Below, in pieces: positions 8,062-16,888 of a stretch of DNA of 64,000 bases (position 1 is the first letter of the stretch; every line of letters begins with the position of its first letter). The notes beneath the pieces were generated by a model, which worked only from the letters and a program-made list of their open reading frames with translations, was not told the DNA's origin and searched no databases. Origin of the DNA: Dysosmobacter sp. (lineage in GTDB: Bacteria > Bacillota > Clostridia > Oscillospirales > Oscillospiraceae); contig JAPFEH010000051.1 of assembly GCA_026169195.1 (NCBI GenBank), positions 25,836 to 89,835 of the forward strand. The letters run 5' to 3'. Both the position numbers and the translations under genes were made by a program.

Positions 8062-8090
8062 TGGACAGCAGGCTCCGTTCCACGTATACT
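8062..8090 (+). promoter_or_regulatory. Promoter of the LytTR operon
   Basis: TGGACA (8062-8067), a 17-base spacer and TATACT (8085-8090) precede the LytTR gene by 26 bases. It is divergent from the psuK promoter. Confidence 0.75.
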
Positions 8091-8116
8091 GAAAGCACAG
8101 AAAGGGGGGTGTGCCT

Positions 8117-8557
8117 ATGCACGTGGACGTTCAGCTCGATCCGACCCTGAAAGAAGTGACCGTAATAGTCCGCGCGCCTGCCCGAACTGCAGAGGTCGAT
8201 GCTCTGTTAGCCCGGCTGAACAGTCGGGACGGCCGGCTGCTGGGCTTTCGGGACGGCGAAGCGGTCCCGCTGGAGCCGGCGTCCATCCTCCGCTTTTACG
8301 GAGAAGACAAAGGCGTTCTGGCGCAGACGGCGTCCGGTCTCTGGACTGTGCGGGAGCGGCTTTATGAATTGGAGCAGCAGCTGGAGGGCCACCGGTTCGT
8401 GCGGGTCTCTCACTCCGAGATCATCAACCTGCAGGCGGTAACGGCGCTGGATCTGCGTCTCACCGGTACCATCCGCATCACGCTGGCGGACGGCGCCGCA
8501 GTGTGCTATGTCTCCCGCCGATATGTCAAACGCATCAAGGAGGTGCTGGGAATATGA
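8117..8557 (+). CDS. LytTR-domain DNA-binding regulator
   Basis: This 146-residue protein ends in a LytTR DNA-binding domain (about 45-146): ILRFYGEDKGV, a helix LYELEQQL, then HRFVRVSHSEIINLQAV and VSRRYVKRIKEVLGI, which are typical. The N-terminal 45 residues form a short beta-rich region and there is no receiver domain, as in LytTR proteins paired with DUF3021 membrane partners. The ATG at 8117 was chosen because GGGGGG lies seven bases upstream; a GTG two codons earlier is possible. It overlaps the next gene by four bases (ATGA), so the two are translationally coupled. The target genes are unknown, autoregulation being the usual case. Confidence 0.9.
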   Translation: MHVDVQLDPTLKEVTVIVRAPARTAEVDALLARLNSRDGRLLGFRDGEAVPLEPASILRFYGEDKGVLAQTASGLWTVRERLYELEQQLEGHRFVRVSHSEIINLQAVTALDLRLTGTIRITLADGAAVCYVSRRYVKRIKEVLGI

Positions 8558-9426
8558 AACGGCTGTATGAACCGGAGCTGCTGCGGCGGCAGCTGCTGTG
8601 CGGTGTTCTGGGGGGACTTGCAGCCATGGTGCTGGTTCCGCTTGCAGTGATCTGGCTGAATTCGCTTTCCGTTCTGCCGGAGCATAACGCCAGCTTGATC
8701 GTGCGCAATGCGGTGCTGGACGCCACCCGCTGGTCCTGGCAGGGGCTTTTGGCGCTGGAACTGGCGCTGGCCTTTGCCTTCGGGTTTCTGATCGGGCTGG
8801 CGGCGCCCCCCATGGAGGGGAGCGGCCGCTCCGTAGCGGTACGCACGGTGCTGCACCTGACCATTTCCTCGGCGCTGTATCTGGGTCTTTGCGCCGTGTG
8901 CGGCCTGTGGCCCGGCAGCTGGCAGAGCACGGTCCTCCTGCTGGGTATTTACTGGTTTCTTTATGCCGTGGTGTGGTTTCTGCGATACCTCCATTGGCGC
9001 TCTGAGATCCGGAAGATCCGGGAGCGGCTGGGACTGGCCCCGCCGCAGCCGTCCGGCGGATGGATGCGCCTTCGCCCCCTGCGCGGCTATTTCCTGCTGG
9101 CTGCCGCAGCAGAGCTGGGTCTGCCGCCGCTGCTCCGCCTGTTGGAAACCGGCAGCGACTTCCCCGTTTTGACCGGTCTGCTGTACCCCTATCTTCTGCT
9201 GCCCCTCTTTGGTGTGATGACCGGATGGAGCATCGGACGGCGGCACGGTGTTGTGTGGCTGTATCCCCTTTTCTGCGGTCTACTGCCCATTCCATGGATC
9301 GTTCTTTTGTATAATGCCAGCGCATTCTTTCATGTGGGCATGATTTTCATTCCCGCTCTGGCCGGAACCCTGCTGGGCGCGCTGGTCCGCCGGTTCCGGA
9401 GCAAGGAGGGTCCTCATGAACCGTGA
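8554..9426 (+). CDS. DUF3021-like multi-pass membrane protein, double length
   Basis: This 290-residue protein has about eight membrane segments. The first half (about 1-155) resembles DUF3021, the four-helix partner usually encoded after a short LytTR gene: an arginine-rich start, then helices near 15-36, 60-82, 98-120 and 126-145. The usual DUF3021 protein is about 130-150 residues; here a second membrane block follows a linker with LAPPQPSGG at about 172-180. The ATG overlaps the LytTR stop codon. By analogy with other membrane-LytTR pairs it probably holds the regulator inactive at the membrane, but this is inference. Confidence 0.72.
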   Translation: MKRLYEPELLRRQLLCGVLGGLAAMVLVPLAVIWLNSLSVLPEHNASLIVRNAVLDATRWSWQGLLALELALAFAFGFLIGLAAPPMEGSGRSVAVRTVLHLTISSALYLGLCAVCGLWPGSWQSTVLLLGIYWFLYAVVWFLRYLHWRSEIRKIRERLGLAPPQPSGGWMRLRPLRGYFLLAAAAELGLPPLLRLLETGSDFPVLTGLLYPYLLLPLFGVMTGWSIGRRHGVVWLYPLFCGLLPIPWIVLLYNASAFFHVGMIFIPALAGTLLGALVRRFRSKEGPHEP

Positions 9427-9907
9427 GATCCGGCTCTACAATCTGATCCTGCCCGTATGGCTTCTCTGGCTGCTGCCGCAGACATGGCTGGCGGTACTGC
9501 CGGGCAATCTGGCTGTGGACTGTCTGGTGCTGTACGGGGCGCTTTCCCTCCTGCACCGCACGGACAAGGGCGCTTTGTTCCGCCCTCTGTGGTGGCGGTT
9601 CTGGCTGCTGGGCTTCGCCGCTGACTTTCCGGGTGTCCTCTGGATGCTGCCGGCCTTTTTCACCACAATGGGCGACAATTTCTGGGCCAATGCCATGGAA
9701 TTTGTGATGCACGATCCCTTTGGCCACCCGCTGGCATTCTTCTGGACGCTGGCAGCCATCACCATTGCCGGATTCTTTGTTTACCGGTTTGATCTTGCCT
9801 GCATGAGACGGCACTGTCCCGCGCTCTCTCAGGCGGAGCAAAGGAAGGTCGCCCTTGCCATGGCAGTTGTGACTGCGCCGTGGACTTTTTTGATCCCCGT
9901 CTATTAA
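9416..9907 (+). CDS. Membrane protein of unknown function
   Basis: I do not recognise this 163-residue protein. It has four hydrophobic segments (about 10-40, 60-85, 110-130 and 145-160) separated by short charged loops. Tryptophans are frequent, for example PLWWRFWLLGFAADFPGVLW. The ATG at 9416 overlaps the preceding gene by 11 bases and GGAGG lies five bases upstream, so translation is coupled. Its place in the LytTR unit suggests that it works with the membrane protein before it. Confidence 0.75.
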   Translation: MNREIRLYNLILPVWLLWLLPQTWLAVLPGNLAVDCLVLYGALSLLHRTDKGALFRPLWWRFWLLGFAADFPGVLWMLPAFFTTMGDNFWANAMEFVMHDPFGHPLAFFWTLAAITIAGFFVYRFDLACMRRHCPALSQAEQRKVALAMAVVTAPWTFLIPVY

Positions 9908-9974
9908 AAGATGCGCAAGCATGGAACAAATCCGTCTCTTTTGCCGTCAGAACAGGCAAAGGAGGCGGATTTTC

Positions 9975-10802
9975 ATGAAAAAACGGTTTTTATTTCTGGC
10001 GCTTTACGGCGCTCTCTGCCTGCTGGCAGCCTGCGCCGCGCCAAGTGCTCCGGCAGACGGCGGCGAACCGGCCGAAGCGGAACAGGTCACAGAGACATTC
10101 CGCCTGATCGACGGCGGCGGGCGCGGTCAAACCGCCGTTCTGGCAAAGGCGGACGGGGGGGCCGGCGACGTCTATACGCTGGATATTTTCAGCGCTGCGG
10201 ACGTCTCTCTGGAAGGCGCTGAGGAAAGCGGCCTTACCATCGACCGGGCGCCGCGGGCCGGCGCGCTGATCGAGGTCACTCATGACGGAATGGTGCTGGA
10301 GTCCTATCCCGCCCGATTCGCCAACGTGTCCGCCGTGCGGGTCCTGCAGGGCGGCTTTGATGACCGCTGCGCGCTCTATCTGGAGGTTCTGGAAGATCTT
10401 TGGGAGGCGGGAGGAGCCTTGAGTCAAGACAGCCCCGCCTATATCGGCGCCGACCTGTCTCAAACCAGCCTCAGTGAAAGTGAACAGGCAGCCGTGGTCT
10501 GGATCTTCGCCGGCCTTCATGGCGCGGAGGGGCTGGAAGCCACCTATGACGAACTGGTGGAGCAGGGATATATCCGCGAAACAGACGCGGACGGCGCTGA
10601 ATTCCCCCACTGGGAGGACGGCCTCCTCTTCACCATTACGGAAAAAGAGACCGGCAGCGCACTCACCGCCCCGACACTGGCCTTTGACGCCGAAGTGTGG
10701 CGTTCCGCGCTTGGCGCCTGTTTCTTTTCGGATTGTTCCTCCACGGCAGATCCCTCCGGTCACTGGAACCAGTACAAGGTAGGCGCTCAGGCAATTTCCT
10801 GA
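9975..10802 (+). CDS. Lipoprotein of unknown function
   Basis: This 275-residue protein begins with a lipoprotein signal peptide: KKR, a hydrophobic core, and the lipobox LLAAC with the modified cysteine at about residue 19. It should be anchored on the outer face of the membrane. The mature part is acidic and shows no domain I know; it ends with VWRSALGACFFSDCSS-type sequence that holds two further cysteines. The ATG follows AAAGGAGG. It is the last gene of the LytTR unit, 67 bases after the previous stop, and is followed by a very strong terminator. Confidence 0.78.
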   Translation: MKKRFLFLALYGALCLLAACAAPSAPADGGEPAEAEQVTETFRLIDGGGRGQTAVLAKADGGAGDVYTLDIFSAADVSLEGAEESGLTIDRAPRAGALIEVTHDGMVLESYPARFANVSAVRVLQGGFDDRCALYLEVLEDLWEAGGALSQDSPAYIGADLSQTSLSESEQAAVVWIFAGLHGAEGLEATYDELVEQGYIRETDADGAEFPHWEDGLLFTITEKETGSALTAPTLAFDAEVWRSALGACFFSDCSSTADPSGHWNQYKVGAQAIS

Positions 10803-10820
10803 CCGCTTCCAGACACAGCA

Positions 10821-10864
10821 GCAAGCCCTCTGGTGCAGGAACGTTCCTGCACCAGAGGGCTTGC
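10821..10864. terminator. Perfect 44-base palindrome, probable bidirectional terminator
   Basis: GCAAGCCCTCTGGTGCAGGA and its exact complement form a 22-base-pair uninterrupted inverted repeat centred on AACGTT. It lies 18 bases after the lipoprotein stop and 17 bases after the stop of the convergent gene at 10881, so it serves both. The T-runs are weak (GTTCTGTTCC on the plus strand). Confidence 0.7.
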
Positions 10865-10880
10865 GTTCTGTTCCGACTGC

Positions 10881-12965
10881 TCAGATTTTTGCCAGAATCA
10901 GCACCGGCAGCGTCCAAAGCAGCAAAAAGACCTCCAGCAAAAGCGGCGTCATCAGTCCATAGGCTCCCTGAGACACCAGATAAAAGGCCAGCAGCGTCCC
11001 GATCACGCTTCCCAGCAAAGACAGCACCGCCGTCCGCCGCACCGCGCTGCACATCCTGCGGCTGCCCACGACCGTTTCCGCATAAGGCAGAAGTCCCTCC
11101 CGCAGCAAAAAGGCCCGCGGCAGGTCCCGGTCCTGCTCCGCTTCGCTGAGCGCCACACGGCTGGTCAGATCCGGAAACTCCACCCGCACGCCCTTGTGAA
11201 ATTTCCGTTTCAGCAGCGCAGGCGTGATGTTGGGATCTCTGGATGCCAGAATGGGCAGAATATGGCTGCGGTGCATCATCCGCAGCGCGAAATCCACCGT
11301 TTCCGCCGGATTGTATTTGACTGCGAACACTGCGGTCAGATGCCGGTCCACCGCCAGAAACACACCGGTTTTCAGCTTGATGTCCCCGGGGATCCGCACA
11401 TTCATCTTCCGCATGAACGAGACCGTTCCCAGCAGCACCGATTCCCCATGGATCGCAGCGGAATAGCCGCCCTCCTCATAAAAGCTGAAATCCACCGCCG
11501 TCTCATAACGGCCCGTCTCACTGCGGAGCAGCCCGTCAAACAGCCGCTCCAGACCGCAGCCGGCGCAGCGCGCCATGGTGGCGGCATAGGACATGACCTT
11601 TTGCCGTTCTTCTCCATAGATCTTGATGCCGTTGAGCTGGATCGTTCCCGGCGGGAACAGGTCCGCGTCCGTAACGATCATGGTCCTGCGGCGGCTGATC
11701 CGGTCCGCGCCGGACCATCCGGCCACGGCACAGCCGGCCTTTTGCAGCCGGCGGGCCAGAGCGGAAAAGGGCAGTCCCCAGCACAGGGGCAGGGCAAAGG
11801 TGGCTCCCGCCGCCAGAATGGCCGACCAGTTCAGGAAAAAGTCCGCGCCGCGCTCCTGTCCCAGCGAGCTCAGCCCCGCAAAGACAACCGAACCGACCAG
11901 CACCAGCGGCAGCAGCGCCGTCTGCCACAGGACAAACCCCTCTTCCCGAATGGCTGTGGTGTAAAATCCGGGAACACTGCCCCGCTGCTTGCAGGCGCCC
12001 TGCTCCGTGTCCGCCACCAGATAAGGGGGCTGGTCATCCAGCGCCGCCGTGCGGAAGGTGTCATAAAATCCGCGGCTCTCCCGGCTCAGTCCCCACTGGG
12101 CAAACACCAGCGCCAGACAGGCCGCAGCGCCGTATGGCGGCACGGCAGTCCGTTCCGGCAGCAGCAGGCACGCGCCGCAGTCCGCCAGCGCCGCCAGCAC
12201 CGACAGTGTCACCAGCAATTCGCTGACACACCGCTTCCGCCGGAGCATCGAGACGCCTTTTCCAATCACCTGACGGCACAAAAGCGCCGTGATCCCCAGA
12301 CAGGCCATTACAACAATGCTCTGAAACCGGAAATCCCCCGTCCACATGGGGATCGCCACGCCGCTTTGCTCCACAAGCATCAAAACCACCGGCACCAGCG
12401 CCGTCAAAAGCGCGGGCCACAGCCCGCCCCTGCGTTGGCGGTACTCCGCGCGGAAGTCCTCCGCCGCATCTGCCAGCGGCGGCTCCGGACCGATGGGCTC
12501 CGGCTCCGGTTCCGGCTCCGGTTCCGCACTGTCATACAGTTCTTCCGTCTCCTCCAGCTTCCGTCTGGAAAAAAGCCCCCGCCGGGGCTTGAGCAGCGGC
12601 TCTGCCCGCTCCTCCATGACGGCCTCCACCGTGCTGCCCACGACCTCCTCCAGAGAGATGGGTCTGGGATCCTCCGGAATTTCCGGCGGCTGCGGATCCT
12701 CCGGCGGCTCCGCTTTTTCCGGACCCGCATCCGTTTCCGGACGGTCCGCCGGCTTTTCCGGCACAGGCTCCGACCGCTCCGCCGGCAGCGCCTGCTCCTC
12801 CGCAGGCTCCGCCTCCCGGACGGTCCGCTCCACATCCTCCAGAATCTTCTGCTGCCGGCTGCTCCCGTATTCCGCCAGAATCTCCTCCAGCGAAAACGCC
12901 TCCTCCAGCGGAGGGACATCCGTCAGCGGCACGTCATATTGCGTTTTTTCCTGATGTTCAGACAT
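10881..12965 (-). CDS. P-type ATPase-like membrane protein lacking the catalytic motif
   Basis: This 694-residue protein has a long acidic, Pro/Glu-rich N-terminal region (about 1-170), then four membrane helices, a soluble stretch, two more helices (about 350-400), a cytoplasmic domain and two C-terminal helices. This is the layout of a P-type ATPase. The segment around 411-440 aligns by eye with the phosphorylation site, but the expected DKTGT reads DADLFPPG: Asp433 is kept while Lys-Thr-Gly is lost. A nucleotide-domain-like GESVLLGTVSFMRKMNV follows, and the TGD motif position reads ASRD (Asp577). It is therefore probably unable to pump. The ATG at 12963-12965 follows AAGGAG. It is 33 bases downstream of rlmB. 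Function unknown. Confidence 0.7.
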   Translation of the reverse strand: MSEHQEKTQYDVPLTDVPPLEEAFSLEEILAEYGSSRQQKILEDVERTVREAEPAEEQALPAERSEPVPEKPADRPETDAGPEKAEPPEDPQPPEIPEDPRPISLEEVVGSTVEAVMEERAEPLLKPRRGLFSRRKLEETEELYDSAEPEPEPEPEPIGPEPPLADAAEDFRAEYRQRRGGLWPALLTALVPVVLMLVEQSGVAIPMWTGDFRFQSIVVMACLGITALLCRQVIGKGVSMLRRKRCVSELLVTLSVLAALADCGACLLLPERTAVPPYGAAACLALVFAQWGLSRESRGFYDTFRTAALDDQPPYLVADTEQGACKQRGSVPGFYTTAIREEGFVLWQTALLPLVLVGSVVFAGLSSLGQERGADFFLNWSAILAAGATFALPLCWGLPFSALARRLQKAGCAVAGWSGADRISRRRTMIVTDADLFPPGTIQLNGIKIYGEERQKVMSYAATMARCAGCGLERLFDGLLRSETGRYETAVDFSFYEEGGYSAAIHGESVLLGTVSFMRKMNVRIPGDIKLKTGVFLAVDRHLTAVFAVKYNPAETVDFALRMMHRSHILPILASRDPNITPALLKRKFHKGVRVEFPDLTSRVALSEAEQDRDLPRAFLLREGLLPYAETVVGSRRMCSAVRRTAVLSLLGSVIGTLLAFYLVSQGAYGLMTPLLLEVFLLLWTLPVLILAKI

Positions 12966-12998
12966 GCACAGCTCCTTTTTGGTGTCCTGACCCACCGG

Positions 12999-13766
12999 TC
13001 AGCTCCGCTGACGGACTGCCTCGTACAGCAAAATTGCCGCAGCCGCGGAGGCATTCAGGGAATTCAGCCTGCCCCGCATGGGGATGCTGATGAGGAAATC
13101 GCAGTTTTCCGCAGCCAGACGGGTCATTCCCTCGCCTTCGCTGCCGATCACAATGGCGGCCGGCCCCTTCAAATCGGCATCATACAGGTTCGTAGAGCCG
13201 TTTGCCGCCGTGCCGAACACCCAGACCCCCTGCTTCTTCAAATCCTTCAGCAGCGCCGGAATATTGGGCACTCTCGCCACAGGCACATGGGCCACCGCAC
13301 CGGCAGACGTCTTGGCCACCACGGCAGTCAGCCCTGCGCTGCGGCGCTTGGGAATGACCACGCCATGAGCGCCTGCGCATTCCACCGTCCGGATGATCGC
13401 GCCCAGATTGTGGGGATCGGAGATCTCATCGCAAACCACCAGCAGCGGCTGCTCCCCCTTGGCGGCGGCAGACTCCAGAATGCTCTCCACCGTCACATAC
13501 TCCCGCACCGCCGCCAGCGCGATCACGCCCTGATGGGCGTGGGTGCGGCTCATGTTGTCCAGCTTGCGCCGGTCCGCGTCCACCACCACGATCCCCGCAG
13601 CCCGCGCCTTGGAGGCAATGTGCCCCAGCGTCTTATCGGTCTCACCTTTTAAAATGAAAATTTTATCGATGGTCTCACCGGCCCGCAGGGCTTCGATCAC
13701 GGCATTGCGGCCTTCGATCACGCCGTCCGCCTCTGCCGTCAGAAGATTTTTTCTCTGTTCGTCCAT
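12999..13766 (-). CDS. rlmB: TrmH family RNA 2'-O-methyltransferase (RlmB-like)
   Basis: This 255-residue SPOUT enzyme would methylate a ribose 2'-OH in RNA; the best guess is guanosine 2251 of 23S rRNA. It has an N-terminal substrate-binding domain (EGRNAVIEALRAGETIDKIF, about 17-36) and the three knotted motifs: DPHNLGAIIRTVECAGAHGV, VIGSEGEGMTRLA, and IPMRGRLNSLNASAAAAILL near the C-terminus. Length is standard. An AAAGGAG site precedes the ATG. The ATPase-like gene follows on the same transcript. Confidence 0.93.
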   Translation of the reverse strand: MDEQRKNLLTAEADGVIEGRNAVIEALRAGETIDKIFILKGETDKTLGHIASKARAAGIVVVDADRRKLDNMSRTHAHQGVIALAAVREYVTVESILESAAAKGEQPLLVVCDEISDPHNLGAIIRTVECAGAHGVVIPKRRSAGLTAVVAKTSAGAVAHVPVARVPNIPALLKDLKKQGVWVFGTAANGSTNLYDADLKGPAAIVIGSEGEGMTRLAAENCDFLISIPMRGRLNSLNASAAAAILLYEAVRQRS

Positions 13767-13808
13767 AATTTCTCCTTTGCATCCAGCACTTTTTGCTATT
13801 CAGCGTTT

Positions 13809-13837
13809 AGTATACCATACCGGCCGCATACAATAAA
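13809..13837 (-). promoter_or_regulatory. Promoter of rlmB
   Basis: TTTATT (13832-13837), a 17-base spacer and TATACT (13809-13814) lie 43 bases before the rlmB start. Confidence 0.6.
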
Positions 13838-13880
13838 GCATGAATTTACAGAAACTTCACGAAAAAGCAGGACCCGCGCC

Positions 13881-13909
13881 TTGCCCCTTCTTCCGGTTTA
13901 TGGTATATT
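13881..13909 (+). promoter_or_regulatory. Promoter of ftsH
   Basis: TTGCCC (13881-13886), a 17-base spacer and TATATT (13904-13909) lie 41 bases before the ftsH start. Confidence 0.65.
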
Positions 13910-13950
13910 ATGTTTCAGTTTTTCGCTTCTCTGAAAGGAGTTCTCCATAC

Positions 13951-16173
13951 ATGGATCAGAACAACAAAAAAAATCCCCGATCAAACGGCGGGAAAAACAA
14001 CAACTGGCGGGGGCTGGTATCCCTCATCAGCTGGGCGCTGCTGCTGACCGTCATCGTCAGTCTTGCCACCAGCTACATGGGCAGCACCGGCCGCAGCGCC
14101 TCCTCCGTGGCTTTGGAATACGGAGAGTACCGGGACATGGTCACAGGCGGCGATGTCCAGTCTGTGGACTTTGACAACGAGGAGGACCTGCTGCTCATTA
14201 CGCCTGTGGACGGCTATGTTTACACCGCCGCAGACGGTACGTCCTACACCAAAAGCACGGATGACAAGGGCAACGCCGTCTACACCACCGGCAAGGCGGA
14301 CAGCAAACCCGTCTCGCTGCAGTTTTTCACGGTGAAGGTCGAATCCAACGACGCCATCATCGCCTTTTTGACGGAATACGGCGTCCATGACATCGATCAG
14401 GAATACAAGCCCCAGATGGGCTTCTTCACTGCGCTGCTTTTGAATATGGCGCCCTTCTTTATCATCATGGCCGTGATGATGCTGGTGATGAACATTGCCG
14501 CCAAGAAAAGCGGCATGGGCGGCATCGGCGGGATCGGCGGCGTGGGCAAGGCCAACGCCAAGGTATACATGGAAAAGCAGACCGGCGTTACCTTCGCCGA
14601 TGTGGCCGGTCAGGACGAGGCCAAGGAATCTTTGACCGAGATCATCGACTTCCTTCACAACCCCGGCCGTTACACCGAGATCGGTGCCAAGCTGCCCAAG
14701 GGCGCGCTGCTGGTAGGCCCTCCGGGCACCGGAAAGACCCTGCTGGCAAAAGCTGTGGCCGGCGAGGCCAATGTCCCCTTCTTCTCCATTTCCGGCTCCG
14801 ACTTTGTGGAAATGTTCGTAGGCGTGGGCGCCTCCCGTGTGCGGGATCTCTTCAAGGAAGCCAGCAAGGTCGCGCCCTGCATCGTGTTCATTGATGAGAT
14901 CGACACCATCGGCAAATCCCGCGACAGCCGCATGGGCGGCAACGACGAGCGGGAACAGACGCTCAACCAGCTGCTGGCGGAGATGGACGGCTTTGACCCC
15001 ACGAAGGGCATCATCCTGCTGGCTGCAACCAACCGTCCGGAGGTGCTGGATCAGGCGCTGCTGCGCCCCGGCCGGTTTGACCGCCGCATCATCATCGACC
15101 GGCCCAATCTGGCCGGACGGCTGGCAACCCTTCAGGTCCATACCCGCAACATCAAGCTGGCGGAGGATGTCAACTTGAAGAAGGTCGCCCTTGCCACGGC
15201 CGGCTGCGTAGGCGCGGACCTTGCCAATCTGGTGAACGAGGCCGCCTTGCGGGCCGTTCGAAAGGGCCGCAAGCTGGTGACGCAGGAAGATCTGCTGGCC
15301 GCCTTTGAACTGGTGATCGCCGGCACGGAAAAGAAGGGCAGCGTCCTCACGGAATTTGAGAAAAAGCTGGTGGCATACCACGAGGTCGGACACGCCATGG
15401 TGGCCTATAAGCAGAAAAACAGCGAGCCTGTGCAGAAAATCACGATTGTCCCCCACACGCAGGGTTCTCTGGGTTATACGCTGCTGATGCCCGAGGAGGA
15501 TAAGACAGAGCTGCGCACCCGGGACGAGCTGATGGCGAAGATCGCCGTGTCCATGGGCGGCCGTGCCGCAGAGGAAGTGGTGCTCAACACCATGACCAAC
15601 GGCGCCTCTCAGGATATTCAGGACGCCACCAACGTGGCCCGGAACATGGTGGCCATGTTCGGCATGAGCGACCAGTTCGGCATGATGGCTCTGGCCTCCC
15701 GCCGCAACCAGTATCTGGACGGCGGCTACGGCATGGACTGCGCGCAGGATACCGCCGCCCAGATGGATAAGGCCGTGAAGGAGATTCTGGACGAGTGCTA
15801 TCGTCAGGCTGTGGAAACCATTCGGGAATGCCGGGAAGATATGGACAAGGTGGTCGCGTATCTGCTGGAAAAGGAGACCATCACCGGTGCGGAGATGGTG
15901 GCAATCATCGAAGGACGGGATCCGGAGCTGGTGGACGAAGCCTATGCCTCCACCCGTTCTCAGGAGGAAGGCCGCGCCTTGACGGGCGACATCGAGCCTG
16001 CCGCCAGAAAGGTCCACATGATCTCCCAGAAGATCGAAGCGCCGGCAGAGCCCGCAGACGCCCCGCAGGAATCCGCAGACGCCCCGCAGGAACCCACGGA
16101 CGCCCCGCAGGAACCTGACGGGCATACACCGGAGCAGTCTGCCGATTCCCCCGACGAACATCATCCGGAATAA
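13951..16173 (+). CDS. ftsH: ATP-dependent zinc metalloprotease FtsH
   Basis: FtsH (740 residues) is a membrane-bound hexameric AAA+ protease that extracts and degrades membrane and short-lived cytosolic proteins. There are two membrane helices (about 16-37 and 163-186) around a small extracytoplasmic domain, a Gly-rich linker, the Walker A GPPGTGKT (about 254-261), Walker B IVFIDEID, the arginine-finger region RPGRFDR, and the zinc site HEVGH at about 476-480. The C-terminal 40 residues are acidic and contain three near-perfect DAPQE repeats, absent from typical FtsH. The ATG at 13951 follows AAAGGAG. Confidence 0.98.
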   Translation: MDQNNKKNPRSNGGKNNNWRGLVSLISWALLLTVIVSLATSYMGSTGRSASSVALEYGEYRDMVTGGDVQSVDFDNEEDLLLITPVDGYVYTAADGTSYTKSTDDKGNAVYTTGKADSKPVSLQFFTVKVESNDAIIAFLTEYGVHDIDQEYKPQMGFFTALLLNMAPFFIIMAVMMLVMNIAAKKSGMGGIGGIGGVGKANAKVYMEKQTGVTFADVAGQDEAKESLTEIIDFLHNPGRYTEIGAKLPKGALLVGPPGTGKTLLAKAVAGEANVPFFSISGSDFVEMFVGVGASRVRDLFKEASKVAPCIVFIDEIDTIGKSRDSRMGGNDEREQTLNQLLAEMDGFDPTKGIILLAATNRPEVLDQALLRPGRFDRRIIIDRPNLAGRLATLQVHTRNIKLAEDVNLKKVALATAGCVGADLANLVNEAALRAVRKGRKLVTQEDLLAAFELVIAGTEKKGSVLTEFEKKLVAYHEVGHAMVAYKQKNSEPVQKITIVPHTQGSLGYTLLMPEEDKTELRTRDELMAKIAVSMGGRAAEEVVLNTMTNGASQDIQDATNVARNMVAMFGMSDQFGMMALASRRNQYLDGGYGMDCAQDTAAQMDKAVKEILDECYRQAVETIRECREDMDKVVAYLLEKETITGAEMVAIIEGRDPELVDEAYASTRSQEEGRALTGDIEPAARKVHMISQKIEAPAEPADAPQESADAPQEPTDAPQEPDGHTPEQSADSPDEHHPE
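16057..16113 (+). repeat. Three 21-base direct repeats in the 3' end of ftsH
   Basis: The 15-mer GACGCCCCGCAGGAA occurs at 16057-16071, 16078-16092 and 16099-16113, a strict 21-base period. It encodes a DAPQE repeat in the disordered tail of FtsH. Copy number may vary between strains. Confidence 0.9.
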
Positions 16174-16180
16174 TTTCAAA

Positions 16181-16208
16181 CAGGTGTGCTCTCCGGCGCA
16201 CCTGTTTT
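16181..16208 (+). terminator. Terminator after ftsH
   Basis: CAGGTGTGC/GCGCACCTG forms a hairpin seven bases past the ftsH stop codon and is followed by TTTTC. Confidence 0.75.
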
Positions 16209-16229
16209 CATCAAAGGAGTGAACAGCCG

Positions 16230-16751
16230 ATGTCCATTCGATCTGCTGCTGCCGCCGATCTGCCGGCCATTGCCGCCATCTATGACGCCATTCTGGAGCA
16301 GGAAGCTGCCGGTCCGGTCTATACCAACTGGCAGCGGGGCGTCTATCCCACCATCGACACCGCCCGTCAGGCTCTGGAGTCCGGAACGCTGTATGCAGGC
16401 GAAGAAGACGGGATGCTTTGGGGTGCGGTCATCCTCAACAGCATCCAGCTGCCGGAGTACCGCGTCATTCCATGGTCCATCCCCGCGGAAGAGACGCAGG
16501 CGGCCGTCATTCATACCCTTTGCATCCATCCCGCGCAGGCGGGACAGGGCCGCGCCCGGCAAATGGTGGCCTTCTGCGAGGACGAAGCCCGCCGTCAGGG
16601 GAAATCCGTCATGCGGCTGGATACCTGGGAGGGGAATCTCCCCGCCAACCGTCTTTATCCGGCACTGGGCTACCGCTTTGCCGGCGCCACGGAGTTCTTC
16701 TTTCAGGGATTCATCCGCGAAGTCCTCAACTGCTACGAAAAATTGCTGTAA
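16230..16751 (+). CDS. GNAT family N-acetyltransferase
   Basis: This 173-residue protein has the GNAT fold pattern: an N-terminal RSAAAADLPAIAAIYDAIL and the acetyl-CoA binding motif A IHPAQAGQGRARQMV at about 102-116, then the NRLYPALGYRFAGATEFFF motif B region near 140-160. It would transfer an acetyl group from acetyl-CoA to an amine; the substrate is not predictable. AAAGGAG precedes the ATG by nine bases. It stands between two terminators, so it may be expressed by read-through or from a promoter I could not place. Confidence 0.88.
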   Translation: MSIRSAAAADLPAIAAIYDAILEQEAAGPVYTNWQRGVYPTIDTARQALESGTLYAGEEDGMLWGAVILNSIQLPEYRVIPWSIPAEETQAAVIHTLCIHPAQAGQGRARQMVAFCEDEARRQGKSVMRLDTWEGNLPANRLYPALGYRFAGATEFFFQGFIREVLNCYEKLL

Positions 16752-16761
16752 TCAGCAAAAA

Positions 16762-16796
16762 AAGACGGTGTGCCGGCGGCACACCGTCTTTTTTTA
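16762..16796. terminator. Bidirectional terminator
   Basis: AAGACGGTGTGCC/GGCACACCGTCTT forms a perfect hairpin (16762-16790) flanked by A-run and T-run, so it can stop transcription of the acetyltransferase gene and of the convergent MATE gene. Confidence 0.88.
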
Positions 16797-16888
16797 TAAC
16801 CGAATCTCGCAGAGCTTGCGCCCGCAGGCGCAAAAAGATGGAATCCGTTTTCTGCCACCAACCGGTTTGACGCGGCATTCCTGTTTGC

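Noticed and set aside
13981..16179. Long open frame antisense to ftsH
   Set aside because: It mirrors the ftsH codons, has no ribosome binding site, and its protein is histidine- and glycine-rich without any domain; such frames are common opposite GC-rich genes.
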